64,000 nt of DNA, taken from assembly GCA_963965975.1 (NCBI GenBank), contig OZ014414.1, forward strand, positions 9,514,730 to 9,578,729, given 5' to 3'. Below are positions 51,269-63,200 of the stretch, in pieces. Within the stretch, counting starts at the first letter, position 1. Each line of letters opens with the position of its first letter. The translations under genes and the position numbers were made by a program. The notes under the pieces were generated by a model. That model did not search any database, had not been told where the DNA came from, and saw only the letters and a program-made list of their open reading frames with translations. The stretch comes from Xestospongia bergquistia. Its lineage: Eukaryota; Porifera; Demospongiae; Haplosclerida; Petrosiidae.

Positions 51269-52148
51269 CCACACCCCTTTTCCTACACGTGTGTTTTTTG
51301 TTTGTGAGGTTGTGAATTAATAAGTTATTAAAATTAGTTATTAAAGTTGAAAAGTAAAGAAATGTAAAATGTTTTATTGTTAGGTTTTTATTGTTCTTTT
51401 TAGTAAATTTATTATGTGCGCATAAAACACACTCTCCCCCTCCCTCCCTCTCTCTCTCTCTCCCTCCCTCCCTCTCCCTTTCTCTCTCTCTCCCTCCCTC
51501 CCTACTTATCCCTCATTGAGGCAGCACTTTACACACAAAAACAATTTAATATATAATAATATATCTATATTCTTGCAATGTTTAATATATTTTGTTTTAT
51601 GTTGTTTTTTTGATTCTTTTCAATACTTTATTACTTACATGTCATTAATATATTATGTCTATGTGTTATGGTAGAAGTATATAGTCTATTTTCTCTCTCT
51701 TCACTAAACTTTACACAATACTAGTAGTAGTAATAGATAGTATTCATTTTATTGGATAAACTAACAATTATTAGAAATTTAGGCAACTTTGCATATAAAT
51801 AAGCTGTGATCTGTTGCCATAGAAACCATCACTGTACAAACATTGTATTAATACAGACTGTCTGACTGTTAAAAACTATTGTCTTTGATGTGGTCTATTG
51901 AGAATGTCATCTAAGTAGCAACATGTGGGTGGAACATGACCATATAAGGTAAAAAGACCACTGGTGACAGGAGGGTAGAGATATTGCAATAAAAATTATA
52001 GTAATTTCACTAATTGACAGCTGTCACTAGTAATTGCATGTTTGACCGTATATGGTGTTAATTAAAATTATGAAAGCCACGCCTACTATTGGTTATTATA
52101 ATAGGGTTGGTTAGTTTTAGGCCACACCTTGGGAATAATAGTTGAGTC
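51269..52148. other. Intergenic spacer FoxO/UBE2J1
   Basis: No open frame. It has a pyrimidine-rich block at 51433-51503 (TCCCTCCCTCCC and CT runs). The rest is AT-rich, probably FoxO 3' untranslated region and UBE2J1 promoter. Confidence 0.5.
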
Positions 52149-53627
52149 ATGGAGAGCAGATACAACAGAAGGAGTCCTGGTAGGTTGTATAGTGAAAATG
52201 GGATTGAGTCTGAATTACTAAGATGATTATTTCTTTATGCAGCTGTTCGGAGATTGATGCGAGAAGCAATTGAGTTAAGGGACCCAACATCACTGTATCA
52301 TGCCCAACCATTAGAGGTTAGCTTTACATATTGCTATGGTAACCACAAACTCATGTGATCTACATATAATAATACAGGAAAATTTGTTTGAGTGGCATTT
52401 CACAATTCGTGGTCCTCCTGGTACAGATTATGAGGGTGGGCGGTATCATGGCCGTATATTACTACCACCAGAGTATCCTATGAAACCACCCTCAATTGTA
52501 ATACTGACCGTAAGTGAGAGAGTAAAGGGTTAAAAATAAACCTAATAGCTATTTGTATTTCAATAAATCAAATATTATTGTTTATGACAGTTTATTAAGG
52601 GTTAAAAAAATAATACACTAGAAATAAAGATGGAATATTATTTTATATTTTTTATATCCCTTCCTTTGTTTCCTCTCATATATTTTATGATAATTTATAA
52701 TAACAGTGTTTATAATATAATGTTATGATTTGATAGTTTGAGACAATGAAATTATTTTCCTTTCAGCCAAATGGTCGTTTTGAACTCAATCAAAAAATTT
52801 GTCTCAGTGCATCATCTTATCATCCGGAATTATGGCAAGCCTCTTGGGGAAGTAAGTTTGACCACACCTATTTATTATAGCACGACTATACCCCCTATAT
52901 AGTTCGTACAATGTTACTGGCTTTGATTGGATTTATGCCAACTGATGGTTTTGGGACAATAGGATCACTTGAGTGTCCATCTGAAGTACGTAGAAACCTA
53001 GCGCAAAGGTACAGATAAATGGATGGATAGCAAATGGATGAATAGGTATATAGATGGATGGTTGGATTGATGGACAGATGAGAGAAGTGATTATACTATT
53101 TCATGACACAACTATTATATTAATAGGTCGTTAGATTGGGTGTGTCCATCATGTGGTGTAGCCAATCGTACAGCCCTTCCTGAGGGAGTTGAAGGAGAAG
53201 ACAAAGAAAAGACAGTTGCTAAGGAAGTGGAAGAAATTGTTTCCCAGATGGCCATAAAGGTTAGAGTCGTAGCTATTAAAATATATAGCAATATTTTTGA
53301 CCTTAGTCTGAAGAAGAAGTTGATGCTCGATTTAAACAACAAATTCAAGCAGAGAAATCATCGCAGCCATCCCAGGCTTCTATCTCACCTGACCAGTCAA
53401 ATGACATGGTATCATCTGATGAAGCAACTCTCCCTAATACATCTGAAACCAATGGATTAAGACAGAGAAGGTCTGAAATGCCGACTGCAGTACCAGCAAC
53501 CATTGCCTCAACTCAAGTCAGTTCTGTTGAGTCAGAAACGTCTTCCAATTCATTCATATTATTACTTATTGTTATGTTAATAATAGCTATTGTTGTCTTA
53601 GTGATACGAAGGCTGGCTTTTATGTAA
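52149..53627 (+). CDS. UBE2J1: Tail-anchored E2 ubiquitin-conjugating enzyme
   Basis: Seven exons: 52149-52179, 52243-52316, 52378-52509, 52767-52851, 52903-53008, 53127-53259 and 53307-53627, giving 293 residues. The N-terminus (YNRRSPAVRRLMREA) and the UBC fold (YHAQPLEENLFEWHFTIRGP; GGRYHGRILLPPEYPMKPPS) match UBE2J1/Ubc6. The catalytic cysteine is C91 in QKICLSASSYHPELW. A Ser-rich cytosolic linker leads to one C-terminal membrane helix (FILLLIVMLIIAIVVLVI) followed by RRLAFM, the tail-anchor topology of this ER-associated degradation enzyme. Confidence 0.95.
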
Positions 53628-54022
53628 AGCTCATTGTACTATTCTCTATTAATAATTATTTTTATTATCATTAATTTCATTAAGTTCAACATATCCATAC
53701 ATGTTGCAAATATGATTTGTCCATAAAAAATTGATACTAATAAATGTTTTGATGACATGTAGCGATCAGCTAAGAGTCTTAATGACATCATTGATTACAT
53801 CTAACCTGTCTTTACTGGTATGCCAATTTACTGAATACAATCACACTATAATAATATATATATATATATAATTATAGTTTTGACTATCAGGTGTGCCCAT
53901 TATATATATACTTCAAATTTTGCCACTAACCACTTGTGGGTCAAAGTCGTACTTACTTATGAATATCATTAACTGTCGTGAAGTTATTAATAGTTAATTA
54001 ATTGAATTGTGTGTGATAAAGG
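53628..54022. other. Intergenic spacer
   Basis: AT-rich, with a TATATA run near 53855-53870. No open frame. Confidence 0.4.
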
Positions 54023-55095
54023 ATGGCTGATGCTAAAGGGACCAGTATATCAGCTGTGTCAGACTTATTTAATAGTCTAGAACAGTTAAAGACTCAAATT
54101 AAGACAAGAGGGGAAGTAGAGTAAGTAAATTCTTATAAAATAAAGCGTTAATTATGATGATTGTAATTACTGCTAATAATAGAAGGGACTTAATTAATTT
54201 TGATCGTTTTAGATTAGAAGAGGCGTGTACTAAGCTGTGGCATCAAGCTGAAATTATCACAGAGTGTTTAGCATATCGCGTACAACTTTATAACTCAGCA
54301 AAATCCGATGTTCTGTTCATGTCAGGTAACGAAAGCCAGTTGACTAGTTAGACCATTAATTGATATAATAGTTGTCATAGCTACAATGTCTCCTACTATT
54401 AATGAGTAATTTATTAATAATTGTATGAAGGAAGTCACTATTTTTTCCATCACCATATTGTAATTTGATCTAAGTGTTGTAATAATAATTTGAGAAACAA
54501 TAGTTGCTATGACAACGTGTTGTTTTTATTAAATTTTAGATGCATTTTGGCGGACAATTCAAATTCTTGTTCCACTCAAGAAAGAGCTCACAGATTTAAA
54601 ACAATATTGTAAAGAAATGAAACTTGCAGATGAAGGCATAGATCCAAGGTGCTATATGATAGTATTATGACAAACTTTAGGGTTATTATGGAACATTAAA
54701 GATTGTCCTTAATATAGAGATGTCCTCAATATAAAAGTTAATATTTAGTATGAGGCTGGAACAAGTGTCCTTTGTAGCAGACATCTCATTAATTATTCAT
54801 AGTATAGATCTATTAAATATTCATATATTTTTATTAATTATACAGACCTATTGAGCTCCCTACTGTTATCCAGGAAGGTAATGGAATGAAACATGCCACA
54901 TCATATGATGATTTTAAAAAACAAAAATTACAACAAGCTAGTTCAATTTCTAGTAGTGGTACAACAACTCCAGTACCTAGTTTTGGTATAAGAAAAGCTC
55001 GCTCTCATCCTGATGTTAATATGCATAATATACAGAAAGAACTTGAAGTAAGTGATTTGTCATGATTTGTTAATGTATTAATTTTCTCTCCCTCC

Positions 55096-55172
<77 letters not shown>

Positions 55173-55175
55173 CTC

Positions 55176-55207
<32 letters not shown>

Positions 55208-56321
55208 GTCATTACGTATCGATTCTAAACGTCTCAAAGAGAGTGAGAAGAAACTTTTAAAGGAAACTCTTGTTTTGAATAGAAAATGTAAAGTATTAAC
55301 TGAAGCTAGAGACAGAGCTGAAGATCGACTCAAAATTGAGCAAACGCAAGTTAGTCTAATGAGTGTATATAAAATATTGTAATAATTACTGTAATAGTAG
55401 GTGTGGTAGTAATAAAAGGGAAAATCCCTTAATCTGCAATTAATTAGGTCTAGCGATTATAATTATAATATTAGCCAAAATTAGTACAGCCAAGTTAAAT
55501 TTAACCCCTTGTCATTATCCAGTAATTGGATATATTAAGTACTAGTTTATTTTATTATATAGCGTGACTCCATTGAAAAATTACGACAAAGAAATAGAGA
55601 ATTAGAAGAACAAGTACATAAGTTACAACAACGTCAGGTCAGTTTAATATAGTTGACTTAGAATAATGAAATGAATACAATAGAATTTAAATTACCAACT
55701 TTATATACATTATTGTACTTTCATAATAATAGATTTTATTAATCTATTTTTATCTCAAGTTCATCAGTAAACAATTATACTTATTTTATAAAACAGCACA
55801 TGATATATCATAGTCTTGTACTAATTTTATCTGGTATACTCTAGTATATCCCAGTATACCCTAGTATACCGTAGTGTATCCTAGTATACCCTAGTATACT
55901 CTAGTATACTGTAGTGTATCCTAGTATACTCTAGTGTATCCAGTATACCCTAGTATACCATAGTGTATCCTAGTATACCCTAGTATACCGTAGTGTATCC
56001 TAGTATACCCTAGTATACTCTAGTATACTGTAGTGTATCCTAGTATACTCTAGTGTATCCAGTATACCCTAGTATACCATAGTGTATCCTAGTATACCCT
56101 AGTATACCGTAGTGTATCCTAGTATACTCTAGTGTATCCTAGTATACTCTAGAGTATCCAGTATACCCTAGTATACTGTAGTGTATCCTAGTATACCCTA
56201 GTATACTCTAGTATACTGTAGTGTATCCTAGTATGTAATATTGTTTTCAATTTCAACACAATGATCAATTTTCTAGGTCATTAAGGACAAGGAGAAAGAG
56301 GAGGTGCCATATGAAGTCTAA
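54023..56321 (+). CDS. Unrecognised coiled-coil protein
   Basis: Seven exons: 54023-54120, 54183-54325, 54540-54648, 54846-55047, 55209-55349, 55563-55637 and 56277-56321, all in phase, giving 270 residues. The N-terminal 115 residues look like a helical bundle (SAVSDLFNSLEQLKTQIKTR; LEEACTKLWHQAEIITECLA; FWRTIQILVPLKKELTDLKQ). A Ser/Thr-rich middle follows (SSISSSGTTTPVPSFGIRKA, RSHPDVN). Residues about 185-260 are a strong coiled coil (SLRIDSKRLKESEKKLLKET; IEKLRQRNRELEEQVHKLQQ). The tail is acidic/basic, ending EVPYEV. I cannot name the family; a trafficking or cytoskeletal adaptor is a guess. Introns carry CT (55086-55203) and GTATACCCTA (55844-56235) repeats. Confidence 0.75.
55844..56235. 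repeat. CTAGTATACYSTAGTGTATC tandem repeat
   Basis: Irregular 9-11-bp units (CCTAGTATA, CTCTAGTATA, CGTAGTGTATC) fill the last intron of the coiled-coil gene. Larger blocks of about 120 bp are repeated. Confidence 0.85.
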
Positions 56322-56547
56322 GCCACTCCCCTTTCACAATTAATTTATATTTCATTAAATTTTCAGGTAATCATTTTTGCAAATTATTTTATCAGCAAAA
56401 ACGAAGAAAATATTTTGAAAATCGTATTATGTTAAAACAGGGATGGAAAAAAAAAGATGTGTGTCAAAATATTTTGTGTACTTTTACTGAATGTGGAGAG
56501 AACTCGCTCTGATTTATGGAAAGTTCTTTTATTTTAAAGGGAACAAG

Positions 56548-57039
56548 TCAAGTTTGTGTCATCTGCTGTTGTTTTAGTTTGTCCACGTGAATCATAATCT
56601 GAAAAGAAGAAAAAAAAATCACAAAAATATCTCAATTCTCCAATTTTATTTTATCTTAAGAAAATAATCTAGTTTCTTATATTAAAGGGGCATCCCCTCT
56701 TTACTCACCTTCAATGCTGGTCCCAGTTTCATTCCTAAACACTTAACAAGTGAGTCACTGGTCAACAACAATAATGCTTGTCCATCAACTTCTTGGTCTT
56801 GAAGAGTAGAAGCAAAATAGTGACATTCTGGTACAGACTCAAAATACTTGACTACATCAGCTACATTCCAACTTTTGACATCAACTGAAAGATCTTAAAA
56901 TGATAAGTTGTGTTAAGTATCATGTTTTGTCGACATGTACCTGATCCTTTCCTCTTTGTTAATGGTTTCACAGTTGTCTTAGTTGAGGTAGTGATGGTAG
57001 TAGTGGTCGGTGCTGGTTTGGAGGAAGTAGAAACTGCTG

Positions 57040-57090
<51 letters not shown>

Positions 57091-58857
57091 CTAATATTAT
57101 TTATATATACACATACCTGCTAATCCAGTGGTCTCTTTTACTCTCTTACTTGGGATAGTTGGTTGTTCTTTATTCACACGTTTCATACCATTTGAACCAG
57201 ATGAGGAATTTAATATCTCAGTAATATTATTAGAGATCGAAGTGATCATTGCTTCTGTGAGGGGAGGGGCTGTGGTGGTTGTTGTGGTTGCATTTGAGGG
57301 CTGACAGATGCTGCCAGGTACTGTGGTGGGTAATAATTAGTGGGTGGGGCTAAAGATGAGTAACTTACATGCCATATCTATTTGTAACCTTTTGATTGCA
57401 GGTGGTAAGGTCTGATCAATTAAAGTTGTGGGTGGCATATATGGCACTGAAAAATGATATAAAGTAATGTTCACTAGTCTAGAGTTTACTAATGGTAGCT
57501 ATCTGTGGTAAGTACTGATGTTCACTAGTCTAGAGCTTACTAATAGTAGCTATCCTAAGTCACTTTACTAAGTACTGGTGTTTACTAGTCTAGAGCTTAC
57601 TAATGGTAGTTATCCTAGGTCACTGTGGTAAGTACTGATGTTCACTAGTCTAGAGCTTACTAATAGTAGCTATCCTAGGTCACTTTACTAAGTACTGGTG
57701 CTTACTAGTCTAGAGCTTACTATGGTAGCTATTCTAGGTCACTGTGGTAAGTACTAATGTTTACTAGTCTAGAGATTACTAATGGTAGCTATTCTAGGTC
57801 ACTGTGGTAAGTACTAATGTTTACTAGTCTAGAGATTACTAATGGTAGCTATTCTAGGTCACTGTGGTAAGTACTAATGTTTACTAGTCTAGAGATTACT
57901 AATGGTAGCTATCCTAGGTCACTGTGGTAAGTACTGATGTTCACTAGTCTAGAGCTTACTAATAGTAGCTATCCTAGGTCACTTTACTAAGTACTGGTGC
58001 TTACTAGTCTAGAGCTTACTATGGTAGCTATTCTAGGTCACTGTGGTAAGTACTAATGTTTACTAGTCTAGAGATTACTAATGGTAGCTATTCTAGGTCA
58101 CTGTGGTAAGTACTAATGTTTACTAGTCTAGAGATTACTAATGGTAGCTATTCTAGGTCACTGTGGTAAGTACTAATGTTTACTAGTCTAGAGATTACTA
58201 ATGGTAGCTATCCTAGGTCACTGTGGTAAGTACTGATGTTCACTTGATGTTCTAAAACTTACAAGATGCATTATCCATAGGTATAGCATCATCAGGATTC
58301 TTTCCAGGATTTGACTCTTGCCACATAGTCATACAACGTAGCGTACAAAACTTATCAGACTTTGCTAAGTTACGTTTCCTCTGTCTCGTACACATGACGC
58401 ACTTCATTGTACCCATGTCACTGACCCCTCCCTACATGGGAGACAAAAATGAGACAGTTAACGGGCGTGTCCTCAGACGAACCTGTTGTAATTTATGAAA
58501 ATGTTCCAGTAGGCATAATGATGTAAGTATGCATAATGATACAGATCGCTCAACCTGCTTTGAACGTCCAGGGGTACTGGACGTGGTTGTAGTAGTTGCT
58601 GAGGTTGCCATGGCTGTGGAACTTGTTGTGGCCATCACCGTGGAAACAGATGGAGTAGACTTTGACTTGCTGGTAGTAGGTACAATTTTTGGAGGCTCTG
58701 AGGGAATAGTGTGAGTCTCAGCTGATGTGGATGTAGTCTTGGTTGATATAGGAGAAGCCACAGTCACTGGCTCTGAAGTTGTGACAGTCCCTATAACAGT
58801 AGCTAATGTAGCTGCTTGAGGTGTGTGAATAGAATTCTTAACACCAGGAGCGGATTT

Positions 58858-58910
<53 letters not shown>

Positions 58911-59823
58911 ACAGTCTCAATTCAATACTTACACGTATAAAAACTATATTGTATTTAAAATCACTACACAAGTTTCCTTTCATTTTTTCAACAATGTGAC
59001 ATACTCATGTACAAATTATATGTATAATTACAAGACTTACAAATTGGGAACAGATCCTCAAGGCACATCGCTGCTTTTTCCTTCCAGGTCCACCATATTT
59101 GGGCTTATCCAAACAATATGAACACTTCCCACAGTCGTCACGGATACAACCAATGCAAGTACCACACCCCCTTCCTCGTCGACGAATTTTTGAAGTAATT
59201 CCTTCTTTTACTTCAGGTGTTAAAGTTGGTTTTACTTTTAATATGGACCTTGGACTCTTTACACCAACAACAGGTGTGGTAGGAGCAGACCGTGGAGCTG
59301 AACCATCTTTACGTGGACGACCTCGTCGTTTCACCAAAGGTGTATTTGAAGAGACCTTTGATGTAGAATTAGCAGTGGGCGTGGCTTGAGTGATCGGAGC
59401 CACTGGAGTGGAGCATGAAGGAATCAAGACAGGTGGATTTGGGGTGAGTAAGGTCTTGACGACATCATCACTTGTGGTATCCATTTCACTATCAGAGCTA
59501 TCGTCACTGGAACTTGTAATGTCTCTGCCCTCCTTATTCTTAATGGATTTAGCGTAGGTGTGATCTGGCGTTGGTGTACCAGCTCCTGAGGGTACACTCA
59601 CAAGAACGTTCTTAATTCGACTTGGATTTGTTGTATCAGTTACTTGTATTGTTCCCTTGACGTTGGCTGTTGAGAGAGAAGTGGTATCTCCAGATACTGC
59701 AGTAATGGTCTCAGCTGGAGGGATAGTTACTGGATTAGGTGCAAATGTGACTTGCTTATTAATATTATTTTTAACGGGAGATGCCTTGCTTGCGTTGTGA
59801 TCATTGAAAGAAAGCGATGCCAT
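56548..59823 (-). CDS. CXXC + FCS zinc finger + SAM domain protein (polyhomeotic-like C-terminus)
   Basis: Eight exons: 59041-59823, 58483-58857, 58263-58431, 57369-57446, 57117-57320, 56941-57036, 56709-56893 and 56548-56598, all in phase, giving 646 residues. Features in order: AT-hook (KRRGRPRKDG); CXXC zinc finger at about 216-258 (RGRGCGTCIGCIRDDCGKCS; CLDKPKYGGPGRKKQRC), with the eight cysteines and the KYGGPGRKKQ DNA-contact loop; FCS-type zinc finger at 396-419 (KCVMC and KFCTLRC); long Ser/Thr/Pro linkers; SAM domain at 577-640 (WNVADVVKYFESVPECHYFA; EVDGQALLLL; KCLGMKLGPALKIM). SAM and FCS resemble polyhomeotic/L3MBTL-type polycomb proteins. CXXC fingers bind unmethylated CpG. The combination is discussed in the findings. 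Chromatin repression is inferred. Confidence 0.88.
57465..58245 (+). repeat. 60-bp intronic tandem repeat, cluster D, with higher-order structure
   Basis: About 13 units in intron 3 of the CXXC/SAM gene. GTAAGTACT...TACTAAT...CTATCCTAG is on the plus strand, antisense to the host. A five-unit block (57662-57960) is repeated at 57961-58258 with a period of about 299 bp. Confidence 0.95.
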
Positions 59824-60210
59824 AACTAGTGATGGAAAGAGAGAGACGCTTACATTTAATGTAACGTATAATAGTGTGCCATTTTACCTTTTCAGTCAAT
59901 AACCCGCCAAATCACTTTGACGCTCTCAGTTTTGCTGAAATAAAAATAAGATAATGTCATTTAGCAAATCATTTCAAACATGAACATTGTCTTGTATGGG
60001 AGCCGAACAGACTTACTTATCTTTCGATCGTGGCTACGCTACTTTTCGGCGAAAACTTTCGTAATATGAAACGGTTACCTTTCTTCGCCCCTCGAAGTCT
60101 AGATCGGCAAGAAACAATTGCGCATGCTCAGAAAATATAAATTGCCGGTACATAAGGCGCCACACTCATTGCGCATGTTCAGAGGTGTGTTGCAAACTTA
60201 GAAAGTCAAG
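59824..60210. promoter_or_regulatory. Divergent promoter region CXXC-SAM gene/SCAF, with two NRF1-like half boxes
   Basis: 387 bp between start codons, relatively rich in CpG. TTGCGCATGCTCA at 60118-60130 and TTGCGCATGTTCA at 60169-60181 share the TGCGCATG core with the box in front of MRPS28. Confidence 0.5.
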
Positions 60211-63200
60211 ATGGAGGTCGTAGAAGAATTTAAACAAGAGGTTTGTCAAGGTTTCTGTCCTCAAATATTTTTTATAAATTTTTCAGATTCATAGTCTTTA
60301 TGAGTGCAGACTTCCTGTATCAAGAGCAAAAATGGCTACCATCACTAAGTTAGCCATGAAAGGAGCTAAGGTAAATGGACGAATGAATTATAGTCATAAG
60401 AATGGTTAATGAACACATGGTTATATTTAATGAATTATTTACAATAGAAAATAAATAAAAAAATTAGACAAATTATCTATTTTATAGTTTTACAAACATA
60501 TTGTGATGATAGTGGAAAAGTTTATCAACAAAGTGAGCACATTTTTATAACAAGTCATGTGATTGTCTTGTGATTATCACACAGTCAGCTGCTCCATACA
60601 AGTTGCCAGCATTATACACTATAGACTCAATAGTACGTCAATCAAAACATCAATTTACAGGACCTAAAGAAGTGTATGGTCCTCGATTTGCTAAGAACTT
60701 TGAAAAGACCTTTACTTATATCTTCCAATGTCCTGACTCTGATAAAGTAAGTTTAAATGAATGTCAGTACTTGCCCCAGTGACCTAGGACAGTTCCTTTG
60801 AATGATATATACTGTATTTGTTAAATTAACTCATGTACTAATAGATTTAATGAATAGTGTTATAGAAAGGAGAAAAAGTATTAATATGTTATTAAAGAAG
60901 TGTTAATAAATAGCATTGTAGCTGTTTATAAGTGAAAGGATCTTGCACACACACACACACACTTTAAATCATATAGTACTGTAGCTGTCATGTGTCACTT
61001 CATCTAGTGCTAGTAAACATCAGTACTTACCACAGTGACCTAGGATAGCTACCATTAGTAAGCTCTAGACTAGTGAACATCAGTACTTACCACAGTGACC
61101 TAGGATAGCTACCATTAGTAAACTCTAGACTAGTAAACATCAGTACTTACCACAGTGACCTAGGATAGCTACCATTAGTAAGCTCTAGACTAGTAAACAT
61201 CAGTACTTACCACAGTGACCTAGGATAGCTACCATTAGTAAGCTCTAGACTAGTAAACATCAGTACTTATCACAGTGACAACATTGAATTCAAACTTCTA
61301 TTTTTTTTAGCCAAAGGTATTTCGAGTTCTCAATCTTTGGCAGAAAAACAATGTTTATTCATCAGAAATACTTCAACCATTATTAGAACTAGCTCCTAAA
61401 ACAGGCAGTCCTCAAGAACAGCCCAGCAGTACTCAACTTGTATCTGATGACAAGAAAGAAATGGAACTATCATCGCTTACACACCAAGAACAAATTGACT
61501 CTCTTCTTCAACAACAGCAAGATCAGTTACAACATCTTCTTACTCAAAGTGTTACGTCAGGACAAACTGATGTCTTAGCAGCTCTATTAGATAAAGCTAA
61601 ACAATTAAAACAATTACAAAATTTACAACAAGAAATTACTGGTAATAATCCTCAGCCTGTTCTATCAGAGGACCCACTTGCTCTCGGTCCTCCTGTATCA
61701 ACTGATCCTATCACTCATAAGACAAGTCGACAATCAGTCGTTGCTAATGAGTTTAGTAAGGTCAGTATACTAGAGATATTCTAAAGTATATCATTGTGTA
61801 CCTCAAAATATCTCTGTATATCTCTGTATACTTTATTTAGGCGTTACTTGATAATTTTGATTATAGCAGTGAGGAAGAAGGTGATGGTGATATAACAGGT
61901 GGTAATCCTGCGATAGATAAAACAGAGTCTTTACCACCTCTTGAACAGTCAAGGTAAATATTAGATACGTTTGGTTTTTATCTCCCTCTCTCTCTCTAGT
62001 GCTACTGACATTATTGATCAATTAGAAGAACAATTCAAAAAAGAAAAAGGACTATCTGAAACAAGTCATCTAACAAATATTCCTTTACCTCCAGCTCCAC
62101 CCACTTTACCACCTCCGTTAATTATGCAATCAGGTTTTCCTCCTATGGTTCCTCCTCCTATAATGCCACTCCCACCTCAAGTAGCTCCTCCCACTTCTCA
62201 GGATTGGATCCCCTCTCGCTTACCTCCTCCTCCACCTACATCTCAGTCACTGTCTCCACATGGGTAAGTTAATTATAATTGATTATCTCCATAGTTACCA
62301 AATAATTAGATGGAGAGACAATAGAGGTTGGTCTTCTTATGCACCGCCCCCTCCTCCTCCCCCTAATTATCGTTCTCGCTCTCCTATGTCTTCTTTTCCT
62401 TCACGATCTCCACCCCCTAATTTTCATTCTCGGTCTCCTCGTTATCATCACAGAAGTCCTAGAGACTCTTTTAGAGAACGCTATCGTGATAGAAGTCCAC
62501 ATCATTATGAGAGGGGGCGGGACAGATGGTCACATGACGACAGAGGCAGACGAATGTCTCCACCATATAGAGAAAGAAAACCTCCATCACTTAATAAACC
62601 AAACCACGTCACAGGTGGGTGTGGTCAGCAACTGTGATCTATTTTTTGAAACTTTTGTTTAGTTTACAGTACCACAGTGTGGGTGGGTCATCTTAATAAA
62701 AATATGACTGACGAACAACTTAAAGAAATAATGGTCCAGTTTGGCCCTGTCAAGTCTGTTGATGTATGTTACTATGACAACTGTTGCTATGGTAATTTTC
62801 TTGATATATTCAGTGTATTATAGCTCGTGGTTGTGCCTATGTTGTTATGGAGAAACGTGATGATGCTGTAAAGGCTGTTGATCGATTAAAAGATATGAAA
62901 ATATTAGGACAAAAGTGTAAAGTAAGCCCCTTCAATTACTAGTTTAATTAATATCTTTGTACTCGCTTGACTACTAAAAAGATTTGGCACATTAAACTAC
63001 TCAGAGATATATGCTATAATAGTTCCCATAGTGATGATTTAACAAGTTGATGTATTTACAATTTTATATTTTTGTGATGCTAGTGAAGTATTCAAAGGAT
63101 AGTTGTTATAGTAACAAATGAAGCCACACCCACTTTATAACATCTACCTTTATATAGGTAGCCTGGGCTCCTGGTCGTGGTGTAAAAGGTAAAACTTATC

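Noticed and set aside
33960-59823. EED (PRC2) and the CXXC/FCS/SAM gene as a polycomb gene cluster
   Set aside because: They are over 20 kb apart with six unrelated genes between; proximity is most likely chance.
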